The translations under genes were made by a program, and so were the position numbers. A stretch of 64,000 nt of DNA from the NCBI RefSeq assembly GCF_036402745.1, contig NZ_DASWSJ010000078.1, positions 38,588 through 102,587 of the forward strand, given 5' to 3'. The notes beneath the pieces are model-generated. The model saw only the letters and a program-made list of their open reading frames with translations, ran no database searches and was not told the origin of the DNA. Within the stretch, counting starts at the first letter, position 1. Each line of letters starts with the position of its first letter. This document shows, in pieces, positions 19,501 through 27,334 of this stretch. The DNA comes from Actinophytocola sp036402745. Lineage in GTDB: Bacteria > Actinomycetota > Actinomycetes > Mycobacteriales > Pseudonocardiaceae.

Positions 19501-19863
19501 CCCAGCACGGTCAAGCTCCAGGTCCTCAACGGCGGCAACCCGACCGGGGGCATCGCCGGTGACACCGCACGCGCGCTCGGCGACCTTGGCTTCAAGATCG
19601 TCTGGGTGGACGCTGCGCCGGAGAAGGTGGACCACACGATCATCAAGTACGCCAAGGAAGGCGCGGCCGCGGCGGGCACCGTGAAGGCCGCCGTGCCGGG
19701 CGCGGAGCTGGTCGAGGACCCGTCGATGGGCAACGCGGTGCAGCTGGTCATCGGCCCTGGTTTCGACGGGAAGGTGGTCGCGCCCAAGGGTGGCGCCGCG
19801 CCACCGCCGAAGCTGCCGAAGAACCTGTCGACGATCAACGCGGGCGACGTCTCCTGCGCGTGA
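16597..19863 (+). CDS. LytR-CpsA-Psr (LCP) family cell-wall polymer ligase with long repetitive tail
   Basis: 1088 residues, starting at GTG after AAGGAG. A cytoplasmic tail of about 610 residues is Pro/Arg/Gly-rich and repetitive. One membrane helix (LAVRVLAAVAAILVFVATGIAWGF, about 618-641) leads to the LCP catalytic domain (ENFLLVGSDTRAG, SDTVMIAHIP, VVVVSFPRDLEV, conserved Asp and Arg). A C-terminal LytR_C domain follows (VKLQVLNGGNPTGGIAGDTA). LCP enzymes attach polymers such as arabinogalactan or teichoic acids to peptidoglycan. Actinobacterial LCP proteins often have short tails; this one is extreme. Confidence 0.93.
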   Translation: MPDDERPGGTHSSADDSNSYGRRHRRAEEPSEQPRRRRRSMEDAPGGLSVADLVQRHTGSRPDLTPVSPPPPAEPRGRRTTPPAAQPRRRPAEGQPNGRPNGHRPGEPATPQWPDQPRGRRADAPGHRAAADPHTSHAFPEDRAGHTATPGHGGFPEDPGAHASGRRALPDDRPSGRRALPDDPAVSGRRALPDTPAPGRRALPDEPGRATSHRAFPDDPAAGRRALPDTPGQASAHRAYPDAPGQTSGRQAYPDDAPGQISGRRAVPEAPGQGSGRRAFPEESGRRALPEAPGQTSAHRAFPDDPGHAPGHASGRRALQDGPPAQANGRRAVPDAPGQASVRRAFPEDPAGRPPAPGPAGFPEDPAAPGQASGRRPVPQPNGRQAPPSRQPSGPLPAGRESAPGARPGNGHPVGPPAAPLPGDPAGLPNGRHPSGPLPRNGRPEPGQASRHPSVPIPDDRPSNPGRPGAVPIADDAAIPPGQRNPGSKPAMNPAVPLPPPRRPEEDAISMTTEMEAIGEDVQKRRTIDHTLARFSAVHDELQAEERERKSKRRKLMPWQQTDDELDRLDEMVGMQTIAVPQAAPGPEPELAEIMAPAGATRLQEKKSRRRTRSTLAVRVLAAVAAILVFVATGIAWGFKSWVDASSQQVDALDPNSAAIQDAAKQRGDENFLLVGSDTRAGAAAEEGVGNANEIVGARSDTVMIAHIPANRQRVVVVSFPRDLEVTRPACEGWDPKTGDYTGHQKPAAEQVKLNTAYQVGGPKCVTKLVQELSGLAINHFVGIDFHGFKDMVDAVRGVQVCVERPLKDDVLGTVVPQAGKNVTLTGNQALNFVRARHVQGDLTSDYGRIKRQQRFLSSLLRKAMSTEVLLDPGKLTGFVNAFSKSTFGDNIGVDQLMVLGQSMQGIEAGRVTFITVPTVGEANANGNEDLVVEDNNALFTAIREDSPLPGEAPAKQVQAGLRQQPVDPSTVKLQVLNGGNPTGGIAGDTARALGDLGFKIVWVDAAPEKVDHTIIKYAKEGAAAAGTVKAAVPGAELVEDPSMGNAVQLVIGPGFDGKVVAPKGGAAPPPKLPKNLSTINAGDVSCA
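17002..17745 (+). repeat. In-frame repeat array (G/S)(R/H)RA(L/F/V/Y)P(D/E) in the LCP tail
   Basis: About 19 degenerate units of 10-17 residues, each with a core such as GRRALPDD, SHRAFPDD, AHRAYPDA or GRRAVPEA, usually joined by PGQxS linkers. Units alternate basic (RR) and acidic (PDD, PEE) residues. The array lies in the cytoplasmic tail and is predicted disordered. Unit length varies, so it has probably evolved by slippage and point change. Confidence 0.85.
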
Positions 19864-19886
19864 CCAGGCATCAATTGTGGCCTTGG

Positions 19887-19908
19887 GTTCACCCCGGATT
19901 CACTTATC
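19887..19908 (+). promoter_or_regulatory. PHO box upstream of phoU
   Basis: Two 11-bp direct repeat units, GTTCACCCCGG and ATTCACTTATC, match the PhoP-binding pattern known from Streptomyces (GTTCACC repeated every 11 bp). The box is about 40-60 bp before the phoU start. A TAGGCT hexamer (19936-19941) six bases before the ATG suggests a leaderless transcript, putting the box in an activator position. Confidence 0.7.
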
Positions 19909-19947
19909 GATGCGGTGCGTGAACGGCGGCGCCCGTAGGCTTGCGCC

Positions 19948-20613
19948 ATGCGTGAGGCCTACCAAGTCGAACTCGGTCAGCTCGCCGACGAGCTCGCCGG
20001 CATGTGCTCGATGGTCGCGACGGCGATGGAGCTCGCCACGCGATCGCTGCTCGACGCGGACCTCGGCCTGGCCGAACAGGTCATCGGCGACGACGCGAAG
20101 GTCGACGACGCACGGTCGGCGTGCGAGGAGCACGCGTACGCGCTGCTGGCCCTGCAGGCGCCGGTGGCCACGGATCTTCGCAGTGTGCTCGCCGCCATCC
20201 ACGCGGCCGAGAGCCTCGAGCGGATGGGCGACCTGGCGCTGCACGTGGCCAAGGCGGCGCGGCGGCGGCACCCGCAGCCGGTGCTGCCCGAGCAGGTGCG
20301 CCCGTACTTCGCGGAGATGGGCCGGGTCGCGGTCGAGCTGGCCCGCGAGGCCGAGCAGGTCATCCTCAGCAAGGACGTCCAGCAGGCCCACTCCCTCGAG
20401 CAGGCCGACGACGAGATGGACGACCTCCACCGCCACCTGTTCTCGGTGATCATGGACCGCGACTGGCCGCACGGCGTCGCCGCCGCGGTGGACGTCACGC
20501 TGCTGGGCCGGTTCTACGAGCGCTTCGCCGACCACGCGGTCTCCGTGGCGAAGCGAGTGGTCTTCGTGGTGACGGGCCGCATGCCCGGCGCAAGCCACGA
20601 CGAGGTCGTCTGA
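19948..20613 (+). CDS. phoU: PhoU-family phosphate signalling protein
   Basis: 221 residues forming two three-helix PhoU repeats with the metal-binding style motifs E(S)LERMGDLA (about 89-97) and FYERFADHAVSV (about 190-200). PhoU links the Pst transporter to the PhoR kinase and damps the phosphate-starvation response. It is transcribed alone, 5-9 kb from pstSCAB and in the opposite direction, but shares the PHO-box type of promoter with pstS. The start ATG is probably leaderless. Confidence 0.93.
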   Translation: MREAYQVELGQLADELAGMCSMVATAMELATRSLLDADLGLAEQVIGDDAKVDDARSACEEHAYALLALQAPVATDLRSVLAAIHAAESLERMGDLALHVAKAARRRHPQPVLPEQVRPYFAEMGRVAVELAREAEQVILSKDVQQAHSLEQADDEMDDLHRHLFSVIMDRDWPHGVAAAVDVTLLGRFYERFADHAVSVAKRVVFVVTGRMPGASHDEVV

Positions 20614-20669
20614 CTGTCGTTGGTCCTGACGGCCCGCGCCACCCACCACCCGATCGTCTGACCCCGCCG

Positions 20670-21464
20670 CTACCGGCGGGGGGCGACCGACTCGATCATC
20701 TCGCCCAGCTGGTGGGTCAGGCGGGTCGAGTCGGCCGGGGAGATCGTGCTGCGGATCGAGCCGTCCTCGGCCGGCGGGTGGGACAGGTTCAGGTAGCGGC
20801 CCGCGTCGGTGTCGAGCCACATCAGGCCGCCCGCACGGGTCTCGCGGCCAGACGACCGGTCGCGGCCGCTCACCGCGAAGAAGCCCGTACCCGTGCGCGG
20901 TCGCGCGAGGTAGCTCTCCGCGATCCGCAACTGCTGGTCCGACGAGCCCCGCAGGGACCGCACCGGGCCGAACAGGTTCTGCTGCTCCTCGTCGCCGCGG
21001 CGGTGCCGGCCCGTGGGCTGGCCCTGGCTGGTGATCGTGACCGACTGACCCGGGCCCGCCTGCGCCTTGGGCAGCAGGCCCACCAGGGTGAGCGCGAGCG
21101 AGGTCGGGCGGATCAGCTCGAAGCGCAGGCTCTGCGCCTCCTTGACCGCCAGCACGCCGGTGTCCCCGGTGGCCGACGCCCGCGCGTAGATCTCCTTGTC
21201 CTTCGCCACCGTGCCCATCACGGCGATCGCGATCACGTGGTCCGACAGCGTCCGCATCGCGAGCTCGAGCTCGGGGTCAACCGTGCCGTCGTGGATCAGG
21301 CCCCGCCTGGCCAGGTCGAGGAACACCGCGCGGGCGATGCGCACCCGGTCCTCCTGCAGCTGGCCCACGCTCGGGATCTCGAACGGGAACAGCCGGATGT
21401 TCACTCCGAGCAGCTGCGCCACGATGTCCGCGGCGGCCAGCGAGAGCGAGAACGACCGCGCCAT
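20670..21464 (-). CDS. EspG-family ESX chaperone (module 1)
   Basis: About 264 residues, starting at an ATG overlapping the PPE stop (ATGA). EspG proteins are cytosolic chaperones that bind the helical tip of PPE-type ESX substrates. The C-terminal signature DGSIRSTISPADSTRLTHQLGEMI matches the EspG at 59437 (DGTLWTTISPADARNLTHYVEEML). Also present is LPKAQAGPGQSV, shared as LPTAQAGPGHSV in the second copy. Its adjacency to the PPE-like gene fixes its likely client. Confidence 0.88.
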   Translation of the reverse strand: MARSFSLSLAAADIVAQLLGVNIRLFPFEIPSVGQLQEDRVRIARAVFLDLARRGLIHDGTVDPELELAMRTLSDHVIAIAVMGTVAKDKEIYARASATGDTGVLAVKEAQSLRFELIRPTSLALTLVGLLPKAQAGPGQSVTITSQGQPTGRHRRGDEEQQNLFGPVRSLRGSSDQQLRIAESYLARPRTGTGFFAVSGRDRSSGRETRAGGLMWLDTDAGRYLNLSHPPAEDGSIRSTISPADSTRLTHQLGEMIESVAPRR

Positions 21465-23089
21465 CACTCACCGATCACGGGCGGAGCCGTCATCTGGTCG
21501 GTGCCGAACACCGCGTCCGGGTCGCCCTCGACCAGGAACGACGGCCGCTGGTGCTCCTCGTCCTCCGACCCCTCGCCGCGCTGGCCGCCCATGCCACCCA
21601 TGCCGCCGGCACCCCGACCGCCCGCCGCGCCGCCACGCATCGCCGCGCTCTCCGCCGCGAGCGCACCGGTGCCGCCGGCGCCCATGCCGCCGGCCGGCCC
21701 CATGCCGCCGCGACCGCCCACGCCGCTGCCCCCGGCGCCGCTACCGCCGCCGTAGCCGCCGGAGCCACCGCCCGAGCCGAACCCGGAGCCGCCCGGCCCG
21801 AACCCGCGCCCGCCGCCGAAGCCGCGGCCACCGCGCTCCAGGTCACTCGCCCCCGGCATGCCGCCCATGCCGATCGGCATCGGCGCGCCACCGGGGATGT
21901 TCGAGCTGCCGCCGGGGCCCTGGCCGCCACCACCAGGGCCGGAGCCGGGTGGCGGCGGGAACGAGCCGCCCGGGAAGTCGCCGCCGCCGCTGGGGTTCGT
22001 GCCGCCGGGACCGCCCGGGATGGGCACGTTCGGGTTGCCCCCGGTGCCGCTCCCGTTCCCGTTGCCGCCGCCCGGCACGTTGCCGTCCGGGTTGCCCGGC
22101 GGCGGGTTCGTGATCTGCGGGTTGTTCGGGTTGTTGGTGGTGCCCGGGTTCCGCGTCTGGTTGATGGTGCCGTTCGTCCCGTTGGGGTTGAGGTTCTGGT
22201 TGCGCTCCAGCGAGCTGATCCGGTCGATGCCGATGGGGTTGATCTTGCCGCTCCCGCCGCCCATCTGCGGCGGCGGCGCGAACGCGGGCATCGTGCTGGC
22301 CGTAGCGAGGTTGCTGTCGTAGGTGGTGACCACGCGCGCGGCCTGCTCGTGAGCGTTCTGCTGCGCGTTGTACTGCACCATGTAGTTGGCGTACTTGGTC
22401 GCCGCCAGCATCGGGTTGGTGGTGGACTGCAGGTCCCGGTTCGCCGCGGCCACGTCGAACTGGACCGGCTCGGGCATCGCGCGGCGGGCCTCGGCCAGCG
22501 CGGCGGCCTGGATGTTGGTCTGGGTGCCGGCGAGCTGCGCGCTCTGGCCGGCGCCGCCCACCCAGTTGCCGACGTCGGCCATGAACGTGCGCGCCGCGTT
22601 GCCGGCGGTGCCCTGCCACTCGGACTCGCTCTTGTTGATGGCCGTCGCGACGCCGGTCTGGAAGCGGGTCATCGCGTTGCCCGCCTCGATCCAGGTGTCG
22701 CCCATCTCGCCGACGCCGTCCGGGTTGACGCCGTCGGTGACCATGGTCTTGAGCTCGGGATGCGGGTTGGCCATGTAGTTGGAGCACATCATCATCGGCG
22801 GCTGCCGGGTGTCCACACCCTGCGCGAGCTCGGTGGCCTGCGCGTTGAGCTCCTGGTTGTAGGCCTGGTTGACCCGGCCCTCCCGGGTGAACTTCGCGAT
22901 CAGCTGCTCGAGCCAGTTCCCGCCGGCCTCCTCGGCGTCGGCGTTCTGCTCGGCGTTCTGCTGGACCTCGTCGCCGGTGTCGGAGGTCTCGCCACGGTCG
23001 ATGTAGTAGCGGCTGTTCGGGTCACGGGTCGGGTCGTAGTGCCCGTCCGAGCCGTGGTCCGACGGGTGGGTCAGGCTTCGCCGTGTCAT
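21464..23089 (-). CDS. PPE-like ESX substrate with Gly-rich C-terminus (module 1)
   Basis: 541 residues. The helical N-terminal part (about 45-280) carries the WxG-type turn SEWQGTAGNAAR and MPEPVQFDVAAANRD. It leads to a low-complexity Pro/Gly/Asn-rich region (about 280-490) and a conserved acidic end, RPSFLVEGDPDAVFGTDQ followed by PPVIGE. No signal peptide. Export by a type VII system is inferred. The same architecture and tail recur at 60322. Overlaps espG downstream. Confidence 0.82.
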   Translation of the reverse strand: MTRRSLTHPSDHGSDGHYDPTRDPNSRYYIDRGETSDTGDEVQQNAEQNADAEEAGGNWLEQLIAKFTREGRVNQAYNQELNAQATELAQGVDTRQPPMMMCSNYMANPHPELKTMVTDGVNPDGVGEMGDTWIEAGNAMTRFQTGVATAINKSESEWQGTAGNAARTFMADVGNWVGGAGQSAQLAGTQTNIQAAALAEARRAMPEPVQFDVAAANRDLQSTTNPMLAATKYANYMVQYNAQQNAHEQAARVVTTYDSNLATASTMPAFAPPPQMGGGSGKINPIGIDRISSLERNQNLNPNGTNGTINQTRNPGTTNNPNNPQITNPPPGNPDGNVPGGGNGNGSGTGGNPNVPIPGGPGGTNPSGGGDFPGGSFPPPPGSGPGGGGQGPGGSSNIPGGAPMPIGMGGMPGASDLERGGRGFGGGRGFGPGGSGFGSGGGSGGYGGGSGAGGSGVGGRGGMGPAGGMGAGGTGALAAESAAMRGGAAGGRGAGGMGGMGGQRGEGSEDEEHQRPSFLVEGDPDAVFGTDQMTAPPVIGE

Positions 23090-23109
23090 CGCGTGCTACT
23101 CCCGGTACC

Positions 23110-23679
23110 TCAGGGCAGTTTCGGTTCGACGAGTCGTGCGGCCTGGTTGGCGACCGCACAGCCGCGGGTCATGTCTCCATTGGCCACGCCGGAGACATCC
23201 ACCCTGGACGTTTCAGAGACCGCAAGGGCGATCGAGCAGGTGCTCACGCCGCCGGTGTACTGCACGGCGTCGTGCGAGCCGATGGTCAACGGCTGGGCGC
23301 CGCTCTTCGACTGCACGTCGGCGAGACCGAGGTCGTCGAAGATCGAGACACCGACCGTGTGGCTGCCGGAGGCCTGCCACATGCACACCCGCGCGGAGCC
23401 GATCGTGTCCTCCTGGCCCGGCCCGAGCTGCAGGCCGGCCTGCTCCTGCTGGGTGAGCAGGTCACAGGGCTGCAGCGGCTGGGTGCCGTCGCCACCGCCG
23501 GCCCCGGTGCTCGACTGGGTCGGGTCGGTCGGCTCGGCGCCGTCAGTGGGGATCGACGGTGCGCTCGTGTTCTGACCCTGGGGAGTGGGCGTGGCGTCGC
23601 CGGGAGTCTTCTCCGAGCAGCCGACGAGCCCCGCCAACAGCACGGCCATCACCGGGACGAGCAGAACCGAACGCCTCAC
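23110..23679 (-). CDS. DUF3558-type lipoprotein (module 1)
   Basis: 189 residues with a lipoprotein signal peptide (MRRSVLLVPVMAVLLAGLVGCS; Cys about 21) and a Thr/Pro-rich linker. A DUF3558-like domain follows, with the conserved pattern LQPCDLLTQQE...ARVCMWQA...CSIALAVSE...GCAVANQAARLVEPKLP. DUF3558 lipoproteins are abundant beside ESX substrates in this family of organisms. Function unknown; outer face of the membrane. Confidence 0.85.
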   Translation of the reverse strand: MRRSVLLVPVMAVLLAGLVGCSEKTPGDATPTPQGQNTSAPSIPTDGAEPTDPTQSSTGAGGGDGTQPLQPCDLLTQQEQAGLQLGPGQEDTIGSARVCMWQASGSHTVGVSIFDDLGLADVQSKSGAQPLTIGSHDAVQYTGGVSTCSIALAVSETSRVDVSGVANGDMTRGCAVANQAARLVEPKLP

Positions 23680-23691
23680 TGTGTGCCTTTC

Positions 23692-24096
23692 TCACGCCTG
23701 TCCGTATCGGGTGGCGATGCCGGTGTCCGTGCCCTTGTAGTTCGCCATCGCGTCGTTGATGCCCTTCTCGGCATCGTTGAGCGACAGGCGGAACTGGCGC
23801 AGCATCGTGATGAAGCCCTGCTGGTCGTCGGCCACCTGTTTCAGGTACGGCTTCATGGTGGCGGCACCGTGGCTGGACCCGAGCGGCGCCTCCTGCTGCA
23901 GCACGTTCAGCCGGAAGTCCTGGGAGTCGATCCAGTCGCGCATCTCCGTGATGGCCTGCAGTAATGCCTGGCCACCGCGCTCGCTGACCGCGAACGACCC
24001 CTCCGAAGCAGCTTTGGCGAAGCTCCTGGCCCCGGCCACGATCCCCGTGACCGCGGCGTGCATTGCGGCTCCGCCCCCGCCTCCCGCGTCGAGCAT
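23692..24096 (-). CDS. Small helical ESX-associated protein (module 1)
   Basis: 134 residues, almost all alpha-helical, with a Gly-rich start (MLDAGGGGGAAMHAAVTGIVAG) and a helical hairpin around MRDWIDSQDFRLNVLQQEAP. No signal peptide. Size, position just before the lipoprotein and PPE genes, and composition suggest an ESX-secreted partner comparable to the PE or EspC role. No known family was recognised with certainty. Confidence 0.72.
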   Translation of the reverse strand: MLDAGGGGGAAMHAAVTGIVAGARSFAKAASEGSFAVSERGGQALLQAITEMRDWIDSQDFRLNVLQQEAPLGSSHGAATMKPYLKQVADDQQGFITMLRQFRLSLNDAEKGINDAMANYKGTDTGIATRYGQA

Positions 24097-24209
24097 GATT
24101 TCGGCCCCTGTTCTTACCGCCCACACCTCACCCGCACGGTACCAATGGGCATCCGTGCGGGACCTCATTGTGACGCAAGTTGGACCATGTGGGTTCCCAC
24201 TTGTGAACG

Positions 24210-25337
24210 CTAGCCGGTCACCGGGAGCAACTTCTCCGCCAGCCCGCGCAGCTTCTCCCCGGCGGCGGCCTCCCGCACCTCCAGTACGACGTGCGGCGCG
24301 CCGTCCTCGGCCGGCAGCATCCGCAGCTCGACGGTGATCCGGTCGTCGACCACGTGCGCGGGGTGGCCGGCCAGCGCGGGCTGCCCCGGCGGGACGGCGT
24401 CGGGCACCTGCCGGATCCGGGCGCTCGTGAGCCGGTGGCTCTTCGGATTGCTCAGGGTGCAACCACCGTCGTCGCCGATCACGACGTGACCGGGATCGGC
24501 CGCACCATGGAACGCGCGGGCCAGCGCCGTGCACAGGACCAGTCCCTGCACCGGACGGGGCAGGTCCGGCAGCGGCACGCCGGCGACGGGCTCGGTCGGG
24601 ACGTAGGGCACGAAGCCGTCCGCGCCCGGCACCGGGGTGGGCGGCCCGTCCGTTGTGAGCTTGGGCACCAACGAGCCGAGGATCCGCCGGATCGTCGTGT
24701 CCAGATCCGGCCGGACATCGGTTCGCGGGGTCAGCGCGGCGAACAGCAACGGGTGGGGCTTCGCGTCTGTCGCTGCGGCGGGCAGCACCGCCACCACCGC
24801 GCTGGCCGACCCCTTCTGGACGGCCATCGCCGCGGGCCGGCCACCGACCGTGTCGGTGTAGGAGAGGTCGTTGGACGACTTGTTCCCCATCGACAGCGTC
24901 AGCCCCAGCGTCTCGCTGTCCACGACGCAGGTGGAGCCGAGCTCATCACTCTGGATCCGGCGGCCGACCTCGCCGCCGAGGGCCTCACGCCATTGTTGCG
25001 GAGTGAGCGCCTGGCACAGCGCCTGCGCAGAGGTCTCCCACGGGACGTAGCCGATGCCGTCGCCGTAGGTGATTCGCACCGGCCGCAATCCCGAGTCGGC
25101 CGGGACGGGTGCCGGGGCGGACGTCCGGGGCGGGCTGGTCCGTGAGGGCGGCGCGGGGTCGCCGCCGGTGCAGCCACTGAGCAGAGTGGCAGCGAGCGCC
25201 AGGCCGGTCGCGCGGCGGACGGTGCCGAAGACCGCGACGGGTGGCCGGAGTGCGGCCGCGACCTGCGGCAGCGTCGTGTTGGCGATCTTGTCGAGGTCCC
25301 CTACCGAGGTCGCGAAACCGGGTCCTGGCTGTGTCAT
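24210..25337 (-). CDS. Lipoprotein with unusual cytoplasmic N-terminal extension (module 1)
   Basis: 375 residues. The ATG at 25337 follows GAGGGG by seven bases. Residues 1-40 (MTQPGPGFATSVGDLDKIAN...) do not resemble a signal peptide. The hydrophobic segment and lipobox LLSGC appear only at about residues 42-54. No ATG, GTG or TTG start close to the signal segment is available (the likely Val there is GTC). The mature part has four Cys in two C...C pairs, like two DUF3558-type domains (ALCQALTPQQWR...STCVVDSE; VLCTALARAF...GGCTLSNPK). First gene of ESX module 1. Confidence 0.75.
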   Translation of the reverse strand: MTQPGPGFATSVGDLDKIANTTLPQVAAALRPPVAVFGTVRRATGLALAATLLSGCTGGDPAPPSRTSPPRTSAPAPVPADSGLRPVRITYGDGIGYVPWETSAQALCQALTPQQWREALGGEVGRRIQSDELGSTCVVDSETLGLTLSMGNKSSNDLSYTDTVGGRPAAMAVQKGSASAVVAVLPAAATDAKPHPLLFAALTPRTDVRPDLDTTIRRILGSLVPKLTTDGPPTPVPGADGFVPYVPTEPVAGVPLPDLPRPVQGLVLCTALARAFHGAADPGHVVIGDDGGCTLSNPKSHRLTSARIRQVPDAVPPGQPALAGHPAHVVDDRITVELRMLPAEDGAPHVVLEVREAAAGEKLRGLAEKLLPVTG

Positions 25338-25446
25338 CTCGAATCCCCTCAGTTGCCCGAATCCAAGGGGGTTCGACGGGGAGCACGCGCGGTCGGTGCC
25401 TTCGCGGGTGCACACCACCCGATCGCAGCAGGGCGGTGCGGGCGGG

Positions 25447-26226
25447 TCAGCCGAAACGGCCGGAGATGTAGTCCTCCGTCGCCTTCTGGGTGGGGTTCGA
25501 GAAGATCTTCTCGGTCGCGTCCATCTCGACCAGTTTGCCGGGCTGGCCCACGCCGGCGAGGTTGAAGAACGCCGTCTGGTCGCTCACCCGCGCCGCCTGC
25601 TGCATGTTGTGGGTGACGATGACGATCGTGTAGTCCTTCTTCAGCTCGCCGATCAGGTCCTCGATCGCCAGGGTGGAGATGGGGTCCAGCGCCGAGCACG
25701 GCTCGTCCATCAGCAGGACGTCGGGCTGGACGGCGATGGCGCGCGCGATGCACAGGCGCTGCTGTTGCCCGCCGGACAACGACGAGCCCGGCTTGTTCAG
25801 GCGGTCCTTGACCTCGTTCCACAGGTTGGCACCACGCAGCGAACCCTCGACGACCTCGTCGGCGGTCTTCTTCGACATGCGCCGGTTGTTGAGCCGCATG
25901 CCCGCGATCACGTTGGCGTGGATGGACATCGTGGGGAACGGGTTGGGCCGCTGGAACACCATGCCGATGTTGCGCCGGACCTGCACCGGGTCGACCGCGT
26001 TGCCGTAGAGGTCCTCGCCGTCGAGCGCGATGCGGCCCTCGATGCGGGCGCCGGGGATGACCTCGTGCATCCGGTTGAGCGAGCGGATCACCGTGGACTT
26101 GCCGCACCCGGACGGGCCGATGAAGGCGGTGACCGCGCGCGGCTCGATGCCCATCGAGACGCCCTCGACCGCGAGGAAGTCGCTGTAGTAGATGTTCAGG
26201 TTCGAGATGTCGAGTCGCTTCGCCAT
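25447..26226 (-). CDS. pstB: Phosphate ABC transporter ATP-binding protein PstB
   Basis: 259 residues with Walker A IGPSGCGKST, signature LSGGQQQR, Walker B VLLMDEPCSALDP and switch His VTHNMQQA. The length and residues such as MVFQRPNPFPTMSIHANV are typical of PstB. It drives high-affinity phosphate import with PstC and PstA. Last gene of the pstSCAB operon, 22 bp after pstA. A gap of about 110 bp to the next gene shows no clear terminator. Confidence 0.97.
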   Translation of the reverse strand: MAKRLDISNLNIYYSDFLAVEGVSMGIEPRAVTAFIGPSGCGKSTVIRSLNRMHEVIPGARIEGRIALDGEDLYGNAVDPVQVRRNIGMVFQRPNPFPTMSIHANVIAGMRLNNRRMSKKTADEVVEGSLRGANLWNEVKDRLNKPGSSLSGGQQQRLCIARAIAVQPDVLLMDEPCSALDPISTLAIEDLIGELKKDYTIVIVTHNMQQAARVSDQTAFFNLAGVGQPGKLVEMDATEKIFSNPTQKATEDYISGRFG

Positions 26227-26248
26227 CGTCCTTGTCGCGTCTTCCTCG

Positions 26249-27334
26249 TTAACGGCCGGTCTTCGGCGCGAAGATCCGGGAGATGAGCCGGGCGATCAGG
26301 TTGAGCAGCATGACGATGATGATGAGCGTCAGCGCCGCGGCCCAGGCCCGGTCGTAGTTGATCGTGGTGATGCCGTTGGGCGCGAGACCCTGGCTGTACT
26401 GGCGGAACACGTACACCGGCAGCGTCATCATCCGGCCGTCGAACAGGTCGTAGTTGATCGAGTCGACTACCCCGACCGTGATCAGCAGCGGCGCGGTCTC
26501 GCCGATGACCCGGGCGATCGACAGCATGACACCGGTGACGATGCCGGCCGCCGCCGTGCGCAGCACGACCTTCGTGATCGTGAGCCACTTCGGCACGCCC
26601 AGCGCGTAGGCCGCCTCCCGCAGCTCGTTCGGCACCAGCTTGAGCATCTCCTCCGACGCCCGCACGACGACCGGGATCATCAGCACCGACAACGCGATCG
26701 AGCCGACCACCCCCATCCGCACGCCGGGGCCGAAGAAGATCGCGAACAGCGCGTAGGCGAACAGGCCGGCCACGATCGAGGGGATGCCGGTCATGACGTC
26801 GACGAAGAACGTGATGCCGCGGCCCAGCCGGGTCGGCCCGTACTCCACGAGGTAGACCGCGGTGAGCAGGCCGATCGGGACGGAGATCAGCGTGGCGAAC
26901 AAGGTGATCTCGAGCGTACCGATGATCGCGTGGTACGCCCCGCCCGCGTCCATGCCGCCGAACACGCCGCGCATGGTGTAGGAGAGGAAGTAGCCGTCGA
27001 ACCGCTTGAGGCCGTACTGCAGCACCGTCAACAGCAGACTGATCAACGGGATGACGGCGAGCCCGAACGCGCTGTACATCAACGTCGTGGCCAACCGGTC
27101 GCGAGCCGCCCGGCTTCCCTCGACGGCGCCGGCGACCACGAGGATCACCACCGCGAAGAGGATCACACCGAGGAACGCGGCGAGCGGGATGCTGAACGCG
27201 GCGAAGAGCGCCAGGAGCCCGGACATGGCCGCCAGCGACAGCACGAGCAGGGCGAGCGGGGCGAGCTTCGGCAGCTTGCCGTGGCTCAGCTTCTTGGAGC
27301 CGGCGAGGTCCGGCGGATCCTGCAGGGTGGTCAT
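26249..27334 (-). CDS. pstA: Phosphate ABC transporter permease PstA
   Basis: 361 residues with about eight hydrophobic segments and the inner-membrane transporter EAA-like loop EAAYALGVPKWLTITKVVLRTAAAGI. The N-terminal tail is longer than in enteric PstA. The ATG overlaps the pstC stop (ATGA), which decides the start. Channel half of the high-affinity phosphate importer. Confidence 0.96.
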   Translation of the reverse strand: MTTLQDPPDLAGSKKLSHGKLPKLAPLALLVLSLAAMSGLLALFAAFSIPLAAFLGVILFAVVILVVAGAVEGSRAARDRLATTLMYSAFGLAVIPLISLLLTVLQYGLKRFDGYFLSYTMRGVFGGMDAGGAYHAIIGTLEITLFATLISVPIGLLTAVYLVEYGPTRLGRGITFFVDVMTGIPSIVAGLFAYALFAIFFGPGVRMGVVGSIALSVLMIPVVVRASEEMLKLVPNELREAAYALGVPKWLTITKVVLRTAAAGIVTGVMLSIARVIGETAPLLITVGVVDSINYDLFDGRMMTLPVYVFRQYSQGLAPNGITTINYDRAWAAALTLIIIVMLLNLIARLISRIFAPKTGR

